64,000 bases of DNA, from positions 1 through 64,000 of the forward strand of contig CAYYLZ010000006.1 in assembly GCA_964472725.1 (NCBI GenBank), written 5' to 3'. Within the stretch, counting starts at the first letter, position 1; each line of letters starts with the position of its first letter. Position numbers and translations under genes: made by a program. The notes beneath the pieces are model-generated. The model was not told the origin of the DNA, did no database searches, and worked only from the letters and a program-made list of their open reading frames with translations. The DNA comes from RGIG6375 sp964472725 (GTDB lineage Bacteria; Bacillota; Clostridia; Oscillospirales; Oscillospiraceae). This document shows positions 51,344-59,721 of this stretch, piece after piece.

Positions 51344-52018
51344 ATGATTAAAGTAATTGAGGCAACGGGTAAGACCGAAGACGAGGCAATTCAGTCTGCA
51401 TTGGCAGAGCTGGGCTGCACCCGTGACCAGGTCTCCGTTGAAATTCTCGAGCGCGCCAAGTCCGGCTTTCTGGGCATCGGCGCCGCCCCTGCGAAGATTC
51501 GCGTAAGCTTTGAGCAGCCCGATGATATCATCACGCTTACCGAAACCTTCCTCAAGGGTCTGCTTGAGAAAATGGGTTCCGATGCGGTTCCCGTCCTTGA
51601 GCAGAAAGATGAAAACACCATATATGTAAACCTCACCGGCGAAAAGCTCGGCATGCTCATCGGCCGCCGCGGCGAGACTCTGGACGCTATCCAGCACATC
51701 GCCAACTACGCCATGAACCGCGTAAGCGAAAAGCACGTTCACATCAGCGTGGACGCCGAGAATTATCGCAGCAAGCGTGAGGAGTCCCTTCAGCGCCTGG
51801 CAGAAAAGGTTGCCGCAAAGGTCCTCAAGTATCGCAAGAACATGACCCTCGAGCCTATGAATTCCTATGAGCGCCACGTTATCCACACCGCTCTGCAGGA
51901 TTATGAAGGCGTTTCCACCTTCTCTACCGGCACTGAACCCAACCGCCGCATCGTTGTAGCCTTTGGCAACAATTCCGGCCTCGGCCGCGACGGCGGAAAG
52001 CCCAGGTACAGATCCTGA
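51344..52018 (+). CDS. khpB: RNA-binding protein KhpB/Jag (SpoIIIJ-associated)
   Basis: A 224-residue three-domain protein. The Jag_N domain is at 1-52 (VIEATGKTEDEAIQSAL), the KH domain near 80-150 (GMLIGRRGETLDAIQHI near 106), and the R3H domain near 155-215 ending MNSYERHVIHTALQDYEGV. It binds RNA and influences cell wall and division. It follows yidC by 15 bases, as in most Firmicutes. Confidence 0.94.
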   Translation: MIKVIEATGKTEDEAIQSALAELGCTRDQVSVEILERAKSGFLGIGAAPAKIRVSFEQPDDIITLTETFLKGLLEKMGSDAVPVLEQKDENTIYVNLTGEKLGMLIGRRGETLDAIQHIANYAMNRVSEKHVHISVDAENYRSKREESLQRLAEKVAAKVLKYRKNMTLEPMNSYERHVIHTALQDYEGVSTFSTGTEPNRRIVVAFGNNSGLGRDGGKPRYRS

Positions 52019-52069
52019 GCCCAACTGATAAGACGCGGATAAAAACCGCTTGAAAGGAGTCTTTTTAAG

Positions 52070-52300
52070 ATGGTACTGGATAAAATTAAAAGCATTCTTT
52101 CTTCCCAGTTCGGGATCGACGAGGATCAGATTACCGAGAACACCGACGTCGTGAACGACCTCGGCGCGGATTCCCTCGACGTTGTGGAAATGATGATGTC
52201 CGTTGAGGACGAATTCGGCCTGATGATCGAGGATGAAGAAATTGCCGAAATGAAGACCGTAGGCGATGTGGTAAACTACATCGAGAGCCATATCGGTTGA
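52070..52300 (+). CDS. acpP: Acyl carrier protein
   Basis: A 76-residue ACP. The phosphopantetheine serine is Ser35 in NDLGADSLDVVEM; the remaining helices are acidic (EDEFGLMIEDEEIAEM). It carries growing acyl chains for fatty acid synthesis and is a substrate for PlsX/PlsY. Ribosome binding site GAAAGGAG. It is unusual to find it directly behind jag rather than with plsX/fab genes. Confidence 0.96.
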   Translation: MVLDKIKSILSSQFGIDEDQITENTDVVNDLGADSLDVVEMMMSVEDEFGLMIEDEEIAEMKTVGDVVNYIESHIG

Positions 52301-52339
52301 TAGCCTTATAGGCCTCAAAAAACAAAGGAGGTAAATTCC

Positions 52340-53200
52340 ATGTCTGAAGAATATATGGAGCAGAGCTGCGGCGGCGATTGCGGCGATAGCTGTGATTGCG
52401 GCGGCGATTGCGGAAGCTGCGGCGGTGGCTGCGGTTCTCAGGATCTGCATGCACCCCTCAACGCTCAGAGCAAGGTAAAGAAGGTTATTGGTATCGTTTC
52501 CGGTAAGGGCGGCGTAGGCAAGTCCCTCGTCACCTCCCTTTCTGCTGCTATGATGAACCGCCGCGGCAATTCCGTCGGCATTCTCGACGCAGATATGACC
52601 GGCCCCTCCATTCCCATGTGCTTCGGCGTTCATGAGCGCGCAAAGGCCAACGCCTTTGGCATTCTTCCCGCTGAGTCCGTCGGCGGCGTAAAGCTCATTT
52701 CCGTTAACCTCTTCCTTGACGATGTTACTCAGCCCGTCGTATGGCGCGGCAGCATCATTGCCAACACTGTAAAGCAGTTCTGGACCGACGTTGTCTGGGG
52801 CGATGTTGACTACATGTTCGTCGATATGCCTCCCGGAACCGGCGACGTTCCCCTGACCATCTTCCAGTCCCTGCCTGTTGACGGCATTATCGTTGTAACC
52901 TCTCCTCAGGATCTGGTTTCCATGATAGTTTCCAAGGCTGTCAACATGGCCAAGATGATGGATATTCCCATCATTGGTCTGGTTGAGAACATGAGCTACT
53001 TCCGCTGCCCCGACTGCGGCAAGGAGCACAAGATCTACGGCGAGAGCAATATCGACGCCGTTGCCGCCGAGCAGGGCCTCAAGGTTCTTGCAAAGCTGCC
53101 CATCATGCCCGACGTAGCAGCAGCCTGCGACGCCGGCGAGATCGAGAAGATCGACCTGCCCGAAATGAAGGAGCTTGGCGACGTCCTCGCCGCCCTTTGA
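52340..53200 (+). CDS. mrp: Mrp/NBP35-type Fe-S carrier ATPase with Cys-rich N-terminus
   Basis: A 286-residue P-loop ATPase. The deviant Walker A is SGKGGVGKS at 54-62, then DADMTGPSIP near 84 and VDMPPGTGDVPLT near 158. The C-terminal CPDCG near 221 is the bridging CxxC site for a [4Fe-4S] cluster. The first 31 residues contain seven cysteines in Gly-rich CGGDCG-like repeats, which could hold a second cluster as in NBP35. It probably ferries Fe-S clusters to apo-proteins. A strong terminator follows. Confidence 0.92.
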   Translation: MSEEYMEQSCGGDCGDSCDCGGDCGSCGGGCGSQDLHAPLNAQSKVKKVIGIVSGKGGVGKSLVTSLSAAMMNRRGNSVGILDADMTGPSIPMCFGVHERAKANAFGILPAESVGGVKLISVNLFLDDVTQPVVWRGSIIANTVKQFWTDVVWGDVDYMFVDMPPGTGDVPLTIFQSLPVDGIIVVTSPQDLVSMIVSKAVNMAKMMDIPIIGLVENMSYFRCPDCGKEHKIYGESNIDAVAAEQGLKVLAKLPIMPDVAAACDAGEIEKIDLPEMKELGDVLAAL

Positions 53201-53207
53201 TAGCATG

Positions 53208-53243
53208 AAAAATCCCGCATTGGCTTTCCAATGCGGGATTTTT
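53208..53243. terminator. Bidirectional terminator between mrp and the UroD-family gene
   Basis: AAAAATCCCGCATTGG (53208-53223) pairs perfectly with CCAATGCGGGATTTTT (53228-53243), giving A- and T-runs on either side. Confidence 0.9.
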
Positions 53244-53254
53244 GCGTCTTAACC

Positions 53255-54514
53255 TTAATACTTGCCGTACAGCTTTACTGTCTCGAACATGGCCTCTACG
53301 TTCTCGCGCTTTACGTGGCTCAGACCGGAGCTGGTCTCGAAAATGAAGCCGCCGCCGGGAGCGCATACGTCCAGCAAACGCTTGACCTCGTCCTTGACCT
53401 GTTCGGGAGTGCCGAACTGGAGCAGGTTGGTGCTGAAACCGCCGGAAATGCAGGCGATATCCTTGAGCTTGCTCTTTGCGACGGCCATGTCAACGGTCTC
53501 GAAGTGGTAGAATACCTTGCCTGCAGGAACCTCAGTCAGGCAGTCAAGACGGCTGTTGTACTTGCCCTCGGTGTAGATATAGGGAACCATGTCCACCTCG
53601 ATAATGGTCTCGATGATCTTCTGCAGGTGACGCCAGTAGAAGTGGCGGTAATGCTCGTCACTCATGAAGCCGTCCATGCCCTTGTGCAGAGCCATGAATA
53701 CGTGCTTGCCCTTGTTTTCGGGATTTGCGCCCTGCATGCGTATCATGTGCAGCTGCTGCTCGAAGGCTTCTTCTATGTACTTTTCCACTTCCTCTTCGTG
53801 GTCATAGAGGTCCTGCAAAGAAAGAATGGTGCCGCGCAGACCGTCGGAATAGCTGTCGAAGGGAACGCCTGCCATGCCGCCGCTGAAATCGGGATAGCCC
53901 ATCTCACGGACGGTGTTGTTGATATCCTGCACGCCTGCCTGATATACCTGCTGAAGCTCGTTAAGCTTCCACAGATCCTCAAGCATTGCCTTGAATTCGG
54001 GGGTGGATACCTGCGCCGCCAGCATGCGCGCACCCATCATGCCGCCCAACTGCAGCTTGCTGAAGGGCTCCAGCAGACCGGAGGTGCGGGGAGTCTGCTT
54101 GCGCAGGGACCAGCCGGTGCGGTCGGAGAAGAATTCGTCGAATTCGTCCTCAAGGAGGGTGGGGAACTCAATGTGCTGCTGCAGGCTGTTGATGTCGATG
54201 ATGTTGCCGGGCATGCCTGCCCAACGCATGTTCTTGGAACGCTCAAGCTCCAGCATGGGGCCTTCGCCGGCGAAAACCATGCCGACGCCGCCGGTGCTGT
54301 CCGGGTCGAAATCATTCAGATATTTTACTACCGCCTGTTTCATTTTCTGCAGGCTGGTGTCGTAGATGACCTCACCTACGGTGAAGCCTGCGTTGAGAAT
54401 GGGGAAAACCTCAGCCGGAGGCGTTATGGGTACTCTGTCAGGCTCTTTAAGCGCAATAGCGTCTTTAACTCGGGCGACTTTTTCGTCATACTTTTTCTGA
54501 TTTTCGGGCGTCAT
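53255..54514 (-). CDS. Uroporphyrinogen decarboxylase-family (corrinoid methyltransferase-like) protein
   Basis: A 419-residue TIM-barrel protein of the UroD/MtaA superfamily. ATG 54514 follows GAGGAGG. Marks are EPDRVPITPPAEVFPILNAG near 24 and the C-terminal KVFYHFETVDMAVAKSKL near 314 and FGTPEQVKDEVKRLLDVC near 350. It is longer than haem HemE and lacks haem-pathway neighbours, so corrinoid-dependent demethylation of a methoxylated or methylated compound is more likely. The usual HxC zinc pair and later Cys of MtaA are not obvious (the region reads FIFETSSGLS), so the substrate is open. Confidence 0.78.
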   Translation of the reverse strand: MTPENQKKYDEKVARVKDAIALKEPDRVPITPPAEVFPILNAGFTVGEVIYDTSLQKMKQAVVKYLNDFDPDSTGGVGMVFAGEGPMLELERSKNMRWAGMPGNIIDINSLQQHIEFPTLLEDEFDEFFSDRTGWSLRKQTPRTSGLLEPFSKLQLGGMMGARMLAAQVSTPEFKAMLEDLWKLNELQQVYQAGVQDINNTVREMGYPDFSGGMAGVPFDSYSDGLRGTILSLQDLYDHEEEVEKYIEEAFEQQLHMIRMQGANPENKGKHVFMALHKGMDGFMSDEHYRHFYWRHLQKIIETIIEVDMVPYIYTEGKYNSRLDCLTEVPAGKVFYHFETVDMAVAKSKLKDIACISGGFSTNLLQFGTPEQVKDEVKRLLDVCAPGGGFIFETSSGLSHVKRENVEAMFETVKLYGKY

Positions 54515-54654
54515 AATATATTCCTCCTCTGTTTTGCTTGTTTTTACCATTCTACCATGCACCAAATCCGGGCGCAAGCCGAAAACAGGGAGGCCTATTT
54601 GTGCAATTCGCTGTACTGGCTGCGAAACGAAACTGTGATTTTTGAATTTCAAAC

Positions 54655-54683
54655 TTTACAATCCCGCCGATACAATGTAGAAT
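54655..54683 (+). promoter_or_regulatory. Promoter of the copper-amine-oxidase-N repeat protein gene
   Basis: TTTACA (54655-54660), 17 bases, TAGAAT (54678-54683), followed by AAAGAAAGGGG as ribosome binding site. Confidence 0.6.
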
Positions 54684-54707
54684 ATAAGGAAAGAAAGGGG
54701 TATGACC

Positions 54708-55787
54708 ATGAAAAAATCTTTCACCAGAATTATTGCCGTAGTTCTCGCGGTGACTATATTCTCCGCCTGCCTCGGCATCACTGCCTGCGCCGAGCTGAAG
54801 TTGGAGGCCAAGAGCATAAATATACATACCGGCATTAAAATCAGCGTTGACGGCACGGAGTTCGTCCCCGTGGACTCCGAGGGCGTGCCCGTTGAGGTTT
54901 TCCTGTATAACGGCACCACTTATCTGCCTGTTCGCGGCATCAGCAATCTTTTTGGCCTGGGCATAGAGTGGGATAACGAGAGCAAGTCCGTTTATCTTGG
55001 CACTCGCGGCGGCGCTGAGCTGCCCAAGTACGGCGGCACCGCTGACGTATCCACCTCTCCCTTTGCCTTTGAAAGCAAGGCCATCACCGTCCACACCGGC
55101 GCAAGCATATATTTTAACGACACCTACTTCACTCCCACCGGCTCCGAGGGTGAGGTAGTAGAGGTGTTCCTGTATAACGGCACCACCTATCTGCCCGTCC
55201 GTGCCATCAGCAACCTGATGAACGCCGAAATCGACTGGGATCAGGCAAATAAGACCGTTCTTCTCAGCGTTGCCGCCGAGGAAGAAACTCCCGCCGTTGA
55301 CTACAAGGCCATCGTAAAGGCCGCCGAGGACGCAGCTGATCTTTACACCGATATGAGCGAAGTTCTTATACCCTACTATCAGTACTACCTCAAGGTCACT
55401 GCCGCTTTGGCGGATTGTGCAAGCCTTGTGAAGGATATGTATTACGGCGGAGAGATGAGCGAGATAGAATTCTATATGTTCTCCACCGCTTATGACGGCT
55501 TCGACAAGCAGTTTGGCACACAGATGGAGAAGGCAATGGATCTGTATGACTTCGGCAAAACCCTCTCCAAGCGCGTTGTGGAATACGGTAAGGACGGAGT
55601 ATACACCCCTGAGGAGCTGGAAACTCTCGAGACCAACACCGGATATCTGATGGATAACCAAAGCTACTACGGCGAGTTCATTCTTGCCTGCACTCCCGCC
55701 GAGATCCTGAGCTACGTCAGGGACGCTTTCGGCGATATGATAAGCTGCGATGTTCTGGGCGTGGTAAGTGCAATTGAAATGCCCTGA
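54708..55787 (+). CDS. Secreted protein with two copper-amine-oxidase N-terminal (stalk) domains
   Basis: From ATG 54708 (eight bases after AAAGGGG) the product is 359 residues. A signal peptide covers about 1-28, and an SAC/TACA context leaves open a lipoprotein. Two repeats of the Cu_amine_oxidN1 fold follow, each with the phrase VEVFLYNGTTYLPVR (near 62 and 150) and an ISNL motif. Residues 210-359 are alpha-helical and of unknown family. Such stalk domains in Firmicutes are wall-facing modules, not oxidases. Bounded by its own promoter and terminator. Confidence 0.83.
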   Translation: MKKSFTRIIAVVLAVTIFSACLGITACAELKLEAKSINIHTGIKISVDGTEFVPVDSEGVPVEVFLYNGTTYLPVRGISNLFGLGIEWDNESKSVYLGTRGGAELPKYGGTADVSTSPFAFESKAITVHTGASIYFNDTYFTPTGSEGEVVEVFLYNGTTYLPVRAISNLMNAEIDWDQANKTVLLSVAAEEETPAVDYKAIVKAAEDAADLYTDMSEVLIPYYQYYLKVTAALADCASLVKDMYYGGEMSEIEFYMFSTAYDGFDKQFGTQMEKAMDLYDFGKTLSKRVVEYGKDGVYTPEELETLETNTGYLMDNQSYYGEFILACTPAEILSYVRDAFGDMISCDVLGVVSAIEMP

Positions 55788-55805
55788 TAATACGCTGTGA
55801 TCCCG

Positions 55806-55836
55806 ACTCCCGACCCATTGTGGGTCGGGAGTTTTG
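55806..55836 (+). terminator. Terminator before ppiA
   Basis: ACTCCCGACCCA (55806-55817) pairs perfectly with TGGGTCGGGAGT (55821-55832), then TTTG. Confidence 0.85.
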
Positions 55837-55849
55837 TGTCCTGCCTATC

Positions 55850-55878
55850 TTGTGCGGAAGAGAAATCTTTGCTATACT
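55850..55878 (+). promoter_or_regulatory. Promoter of the cyclophilin gene
   Basis: TTGTGC (55850-55855), 17 bases, TATACT (55873-55878), 30 bases before ATG 55909. Confidence 0.6.
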
Positions 55879-55908
55879 GACGTAAAAATACATATCGGAG
55901 GAAAAGAA

Positions 55909-56478
55909 ATGAATCCTGTTGCAACCATATATATGGCCAACGGAAGCCGCATCGTTATCGAGCTGCTGCCCGAGTATGCCCCCAACACCGTCGCCAGCTT
56001 CATAAGCTGCGTACAGAAGGGCGCGCTGAACGGTCACGCCATTGAGCGTATCGTGCCCGGCAAGTGGGTGGATTTTTCCTATACCGCTTTCCATAACGAG
56101 GCCTGCCATTACCTTATACCCCGCGAGTCCGAGCTGCATCCCGAGCTGGAGGCGCTGGATTCCCACCCCGGCTGCGTGTGCATGGGCGGCTACGGCGAGA
56201 TGGGCAACGCAGGCTGCGAGCCTTTCTTCCCCTTGAAGGATTGCCCCGAGCACAAGGGCGTTTACCCCGTTTTCGGTAAGGTGACAGAGGGCATGGAGGA
56301 ACTGCTTCGCCTTGAAAAGGTGGAGACTACTCCCGTGCAGACCGTTTACCCTGGCTACGTGGTGGATACTCCCGTTCAGCCGCAGATAATCGACCGAGTA
56401 GAACTTGAACTTCACGGCGTGGAATACCCCGAGCCGGTGAAGATGGAGCACGACTGGATCCCCGATACCTGGAAATAA
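55909..56478 (+). CDS. Cyclophilin-type peptidyl-prolyl isomerase
   Basis: A 189-residue cytosolic cyclophilin-like domain catalysing Xaa-Pro isomerisation. ATG 55909 follows CGGAGGAAAAG. Marks are IVIELLPEYAPNTVASFISC near 15, FHRV-like HAIERIVPGKWVDF near 42 and PVFGKVTEGMEELLRLE near 124. The active-site FHR reads IER here, and the central strand with GNAGCEPFF is divergent, so activity may be reduced. No signal peptide. Confidence 0.85.
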   Translation: MNPVATIYMANGSRIVIELLPEYAPNTVASFISCVQKGALNGHAIERIVPGKWVDFSYTAFHNEACHYLIPRESELHPELEALDSHPGCVCMGGYGEMGNAGCEPFFPLKDCPEHKGVYPVFGKVTEGMEELLRLEKVETTPVQTVYPGYVVDTPVQPQIIDRVELELHGVEYPEPVKMEHDWIPDTWK

Positions 56479-56481
56479 AAA

Positions 56482-56807
56482 CAACAACGCCCGAGGCTTT
56501 GCCTCGGGCGTTGCGCAGTGTGTCAAAAAAGTTTGCTGCACGTCCGTGCCTTAGTAGAATGTACGAGTAATGCATGGCTTCTCCCTTGAGGAGAAGCTGG
56601 CGGCGAAGCCGACTGATGAGGGTCCGCGTAAGCGGCAAAAATGGCTTAACTACTATATTTTCGGCACTTCGTGCCGTCCCCTCATCCGTCAGTCGCAACG
56701 CGACTGCCACCTTCCCCTCCAGGGGGAAGGCTTGCCTTGTTGCAACTGCTGACTATAGTTTTTTGACAGTCTCAACAACGCCCGAGGCAAAGCCTCGGGC
56801 GTTGCGC
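56482..56807. mobile_element. MITE-like nested repeat flanked by duplicated terminator hairpins
   Basis: Two 35-base direct repeats (56482-56516 and 56773-56807) are identical except for the loop, TTT versus AAA; each is a GCCCGAGGC hairpin. Between them, TGTCAAAAAA (56521-56530) and TTTTTTGACA (56759-56768) are terminal inverted repeats of a 248-base segment. That segment contains a full cruciform repeat copy (56574-56740) with four variable small hairpins. No protein is encoded. The hairpins probably terminate ppiA and dtxR transcripts. Confidence 0.55.
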
Positions 56808-56810
56808 TTT

Positions 56811-57191
56811 TTAACCGTTTTCACGCAGATGTCGCTCTGCGTGTCTTTTCAGCGCCTCAAAGGAGGAGTCGCTGATAACGTGCTCCATCTTGCAGGCGTC
56901 GTCCGCCGCGGTGTCCTCGTCTACGCCGATGGCGCAGAGGAACTTGGTGATGAGTGTGTGGCGCTCGAATATCTTCTCGGCGATCTGTCTGCCGCTTTCG
57001 GTGAGGAAGAGGAAGCCGTCCTCGTCGGAAACAACGTAGCCGCCGCTTTTCAGCAGACCCATTGCGCGGCTGACACTGGGCTTGGAATAGCCCATGTGCT
57101 CACCCACGTCGATGGCGCGGACGGAATTGCTTTTCTTACTGAGCACGTATATGGTCTCCAGATACATCTCGCCGGATTCCTGCAAGCTCAT
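56811..57191 (-). CDS. DtxR/MntR-family metal-dependent regulator
   Basis: A 126-residue winged-helix repressor of the DtxR family, short form without an SH3 domain, as in MntR. It has SGEMYLETIYVLSKK at the start, VRAIDVGEHMGYSKPSVSRAMGLL near 25-48 (recognition helix), HTLITKFLCAIGVDEDTAADDACKMEHVIS near 77 with metal ligands His77, Glu99-region and His106-region. ATG 57191 follows AAGGAGGTG. It is the last gene of the zinc-type ABC operon, so Mn, Fe or Zn sensing is possible. Confidence 0.87.
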   Translation of the reverse strand: MSLQESGEMYLETIYVLSKKSNSVRAIDVGEHMGYSKPSVSRAMGLLKSGGYVVSDEDGFLFLTESGRQIAEKIFERHTLITKFLCAIGVDEDTAADDACKMEHVISDSSFEALKRHAERHLRENG

Positions 57192-57246
57192 GGCTGCACC
57201 TCCTTGAGGGTTTGTAAGTAGAGTATAACTGATTTGAGGCGGAAAA

Positions 57247-58089
57247 TCAACCCTTGCCCAGCCGCAGCTGCATTGCGTTGCGGATAGCGCCCACGGCGGC
57301 GAATACAAGGAACGCAATAAGGTTTGCCACCACAACGCTGGCGCCTGCGGGGGTGCTTAGCACGTAGGAAGAGCTGATACCGGCGAAGAAGCAGAGGGCG
57401 GAAACGATGGCGGAGCAGATAATGACGCTCTTGAAGCGCTTGCATACACGCATGGAGGTCAGGGCGGGGAAGATGATAAGGCTGGAAATGAGCATCGCGC
57501 CCATCATGCGCATTCCGAGAACGATGGTCAGGGCGGTGAGCAGGGCGATGAGCATGTTGTAAATGCCTGCCCTGGTACCGGTGGCGCGGGCGAAGGTCTC
57601 GTCAAAGGTGACGGCGAAAATGCGGTTATAGAATACCGCGAAGAGTACCATTACCACGATAGAGAGTACTACGCTGAGAGTAACGTCGCCGGTGCTCATG
57701 GAGAGAATGCTGCCAAACATGTAGTTGTAAATGTCAGTGTTCATGCCCGAGGACAGGGAAACTATCATAACGCCTATAGCCAGCGCACTGGCGGAAATGA
57801 GGGCTATGGCGGAGTCGCCCTTTATCCTGCCACTTTCGCTGATGCGCAGCAGGAGAAACGCGGCGAGAACAACAACGGGTATGGCTACGTACAGGGGCGC
57901 GGCGTTCATGGCAGCCGCTGCGGCGAGAGCGCCGAAGCCCACGTGAGAAAGTCCGTCGCCTATCATGGAATAGCGCTTGAGAACAAGGCTTACGCCCAGA
58001 AGAGCGGCGCAGAGGGAAATGAGAATACCCACTATCAGCGCACGGGTCAGAAAGGGGTAGGAGAACATGGCCTCAATGATGGCAGGCAT
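57247..58089 (-). CDS. znuB: Metal ABC transporter permease (ZnuB/MntB type)
   Basis: A 280-residue permease of the ABC-3 family with about eight helices for Zn2+/Mn2+ uptake. It has MFSYPFLTRALIVGILISL at 8-26, RYSMIGDGLSHVGFGALA near 46, GTRAGIYNMLIALLTALTIV near 181 and MMGAMLISSLIIFPALTSM near 205. ATG 58089 follows GGGAGGTGA and overlaps the ATPase gene by 17 bases. Confidence 0.92.
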   Translation of the reverse strand: MPAIIEAMFSYPFLTRALIVGILISLCAALLGVSLVLKRYSMIGDGLSHVGFGALAAAAAMNAAPLYVAIPVVVLAAFLLLRISESGRIKGDSAIALISASALAIGVMIVSLSSGMNTDIYNYMFGSILSMSTGDVTLSVVLSIVVMVLFAVFYNRIFAVTFDETFARATGTRAGIYNMLIALLTALTIVLGMRMMGAMLISSLIIFPALTSMRVCKRFKSVIICSAIVSALCFFAGISSSYVLSTPAGASVVVANLIAFLVFAAVGAIRNAMQLRLGKG

Positions 58090-58792
58090 TGCCGTCACCT
58101 CCCAAAAGCTTTTTACCCGGCTCGCTTTCCGCGTAATCTGCGGCGGAGCCATAATAAAGGGGCTCGCAGCGAAGCTGCAGTATCTTGTCGGCGTTTTCGA
58201 TAGCCGCGTGCAGGTCGTGGGAGACCATAATCACGGTGACGCCCTCTTTCTTGTTAAGGTCGCGGATAAGGGAGTAGAACTCGGCGGTGGCGATGGGGTC
58301 AAGACCCGTAACAGGCTCGTCGAGAAGCAGCATCTTGCGGGTGGCGCAAAGGGCGCGGGCAAGGAGCACACGCTGCTGCTGACCGCCGGAAAGCTCACGG
58401 TAGCAGGCGTTTTTTAAGTCGGCTATGCCCAGCTTTTCGAGATTTTCCATGGCGCGCTGGCGATCCCTGCGCGTATAGAAGGAAATTACACCCTTGGCGT
58501 TGAGACAGCCGGAAAGGACTACTTCCCACACGCTTGCGGGAAAATCCTTCTGAGCGGGAGTCTGCTGGGGCAGATAGCCTATTTCCGTGTGCTTGACGCC
58601 CCCGGAAAGAGTGATTTTGCCGCTCTTGGGCTGTTTGAGCCCCAAAAGTGCCTTTATAAGGGTGGATTTGCCGGAGCCGTTCTCACCCACGATGCAGAGG
58701 TATTCGCCGGCTTCGAGGTTGAAAGAAAGCCCGGAAACGGCAATTTTGTTTTCGTAAGCGAGGCAAAGATTTTCGCAGCTGAGAACTGCCAT
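58073..58792 (-). CDS. znuC: Metal ABC transporter ATP-binding protein (ZnuC type)
   Basis: A 239-residue ABC ATPase. Walker A GENGSGKST is near 36-44, the signature LSGGQQQRV near 134, Walker B LLLDEPVTG near 155 and the switch His in VSHDLH near 188. YLPQQTPAQKDFP near 75 is the Q-loop typical of the ZnuC/MntB class. It ends in GNACHH, whose coding bases also hold the start of the permease gene. Confidence 0.93.
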   Translation of the reverse strand: MAVLSCENLCLAYENKIAVSGLSFNLEAGEYLCIVGENGSGKSTLIKALLGLKQPKSGKITLSGGVKHTEIGYLPQQTPAQKDFPASVWEVVLSGCLNAKGVISFYTRRDRQRAMENLEKLGIADLKNACYRELSGGQQQRVLLARALCATRKMLLLDEPVTGLDPIATAEFYSLIRDLNKKEGVTVIMVSHDLHAAIENADKILQLRCEPLYYGSAADYAESEPGKKLLGGDGNACHH

Positions 58793-59721
58793 CAGTGCAG
58801 CGCCTCCTTTACAAGGGGAATGTTCTTCTCCATGAGGGATAGATAGGTCTCGCCGTTTTCAAAATCGTCCCTGGAAACTGTATGACAGGTGTAAAAGGTC
58901 TCAACGCGGGCGCCGGAGGCCTCGGCGATGGAGGCGGCCACCTGACCGTTGGAAAGCTCTATCTTGAATACTATGGGAATGTTCTCGGACTTGACCATGT
59001 CGATAAGCTCGGCCACGGTGGCGGCGCTGGGCTCGGTGTTGGAGGCACAGCCGGGGAAGGCGGCGCGGTAGTCAAGACCGTATTCCTCGGCGAAGTAGAG
59101 CAGGGGGAAACGGTCACCGAAAATCAGCGTAGAGCGGGGCGCGGTGTCTATGACCTCGCGGAACTTTGCGTCAAGGTTGTCGAGCTTGTCAAGATAGCTG
59201 TCACGGTTGGTGCGGAAAGCGGCCGCGTCATCGGGGTCTGCGGCGCAGAGCGCGTCGGTAATGGCCTCCACTATCTTCTTTGAGTTGATGGGGCTGGTCC
59301 ATACATGCTCGTCGTAAACCATCTCCTCGTGCTCGTGCTCATGTTCGTGATCTTCCTCCGATTCAAGAAGCTGGCATACGTCCATAAGGGAAATAAGCGT
59401 CATTTTGGAAGTGTCGATGGAGGAAAGGACGCCCTCCAGCCATGTGTCGGACTCGCCGCCGCCGTAGATGAAAATATCCGCGTTCTGAATGGTGATGATA
59501 TCGGCAGGGGAGGGGTCATAGGTGTGGGTCTCCTCGCCGGGAGCGAGAAGCATGGTGATGTCGGCAAGGTCGCCGGCTATCTGCCGGGCGAAGTCGTACT
59601 GGGGGAAAATAGTGGCAACTATCTTCACCTTGCCAACCTCCGCGTTGTTTTCGGAGCCGGAACAGGCACAGAGGGAGAAAATCATAATAAGCGCAAGAAG
59701 CAGCGCCGTAAGCTTTTTCAT
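58792..59721 (-). CDS. znuA: Zinc/manganese ABC transporter substrate-binding lipoprotein
   Basis: A 309-residue cluster A-I (ZnuA/TroA) binding protein. The lipobox includes SLCAC, with the lipid Cys at about 18-20. Metal-ligand segments are GEETHTYDPSP near 57 (His), YDEHVWTSP near 133 (His) and FGDRFPLLYFAEEYGL near 196 (Asp/His site). A loop at about 120-130 is His/Glu-rich (DHEHEHEHEE), the feature usually linked to zinc rather than manganese. Start ATG 59721 overlaps the stop of the fur-type gene by one base. Confidence 0.93.
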   Translation of the reverse strand: MKKLTALLLALIMIFSLCACSGSENNAEVGKVKIVATIFPQYDFARQIAGDLADITMLLAPGEETHTYDPSPADIITIQNADIFIYGGGESDTWLEGVLSSIDTSKMTLISLMDVCQLLESEEDHEHEHEHEEMVYDEHVWTSPINSKKIVEAITDALCAADPDDAAAFRTNRDSYLDKLDNLDAKFREVIDTAPRSTLIFGDRFPLLYFAEEYGLDYRAAFPGCASNTEPSAATVAELIDMVKSENIPIVFKIELSNGQVAASIAEASGARVETFYTCHTVSRDDFENGETYLSLMEKNIPLVKEALH

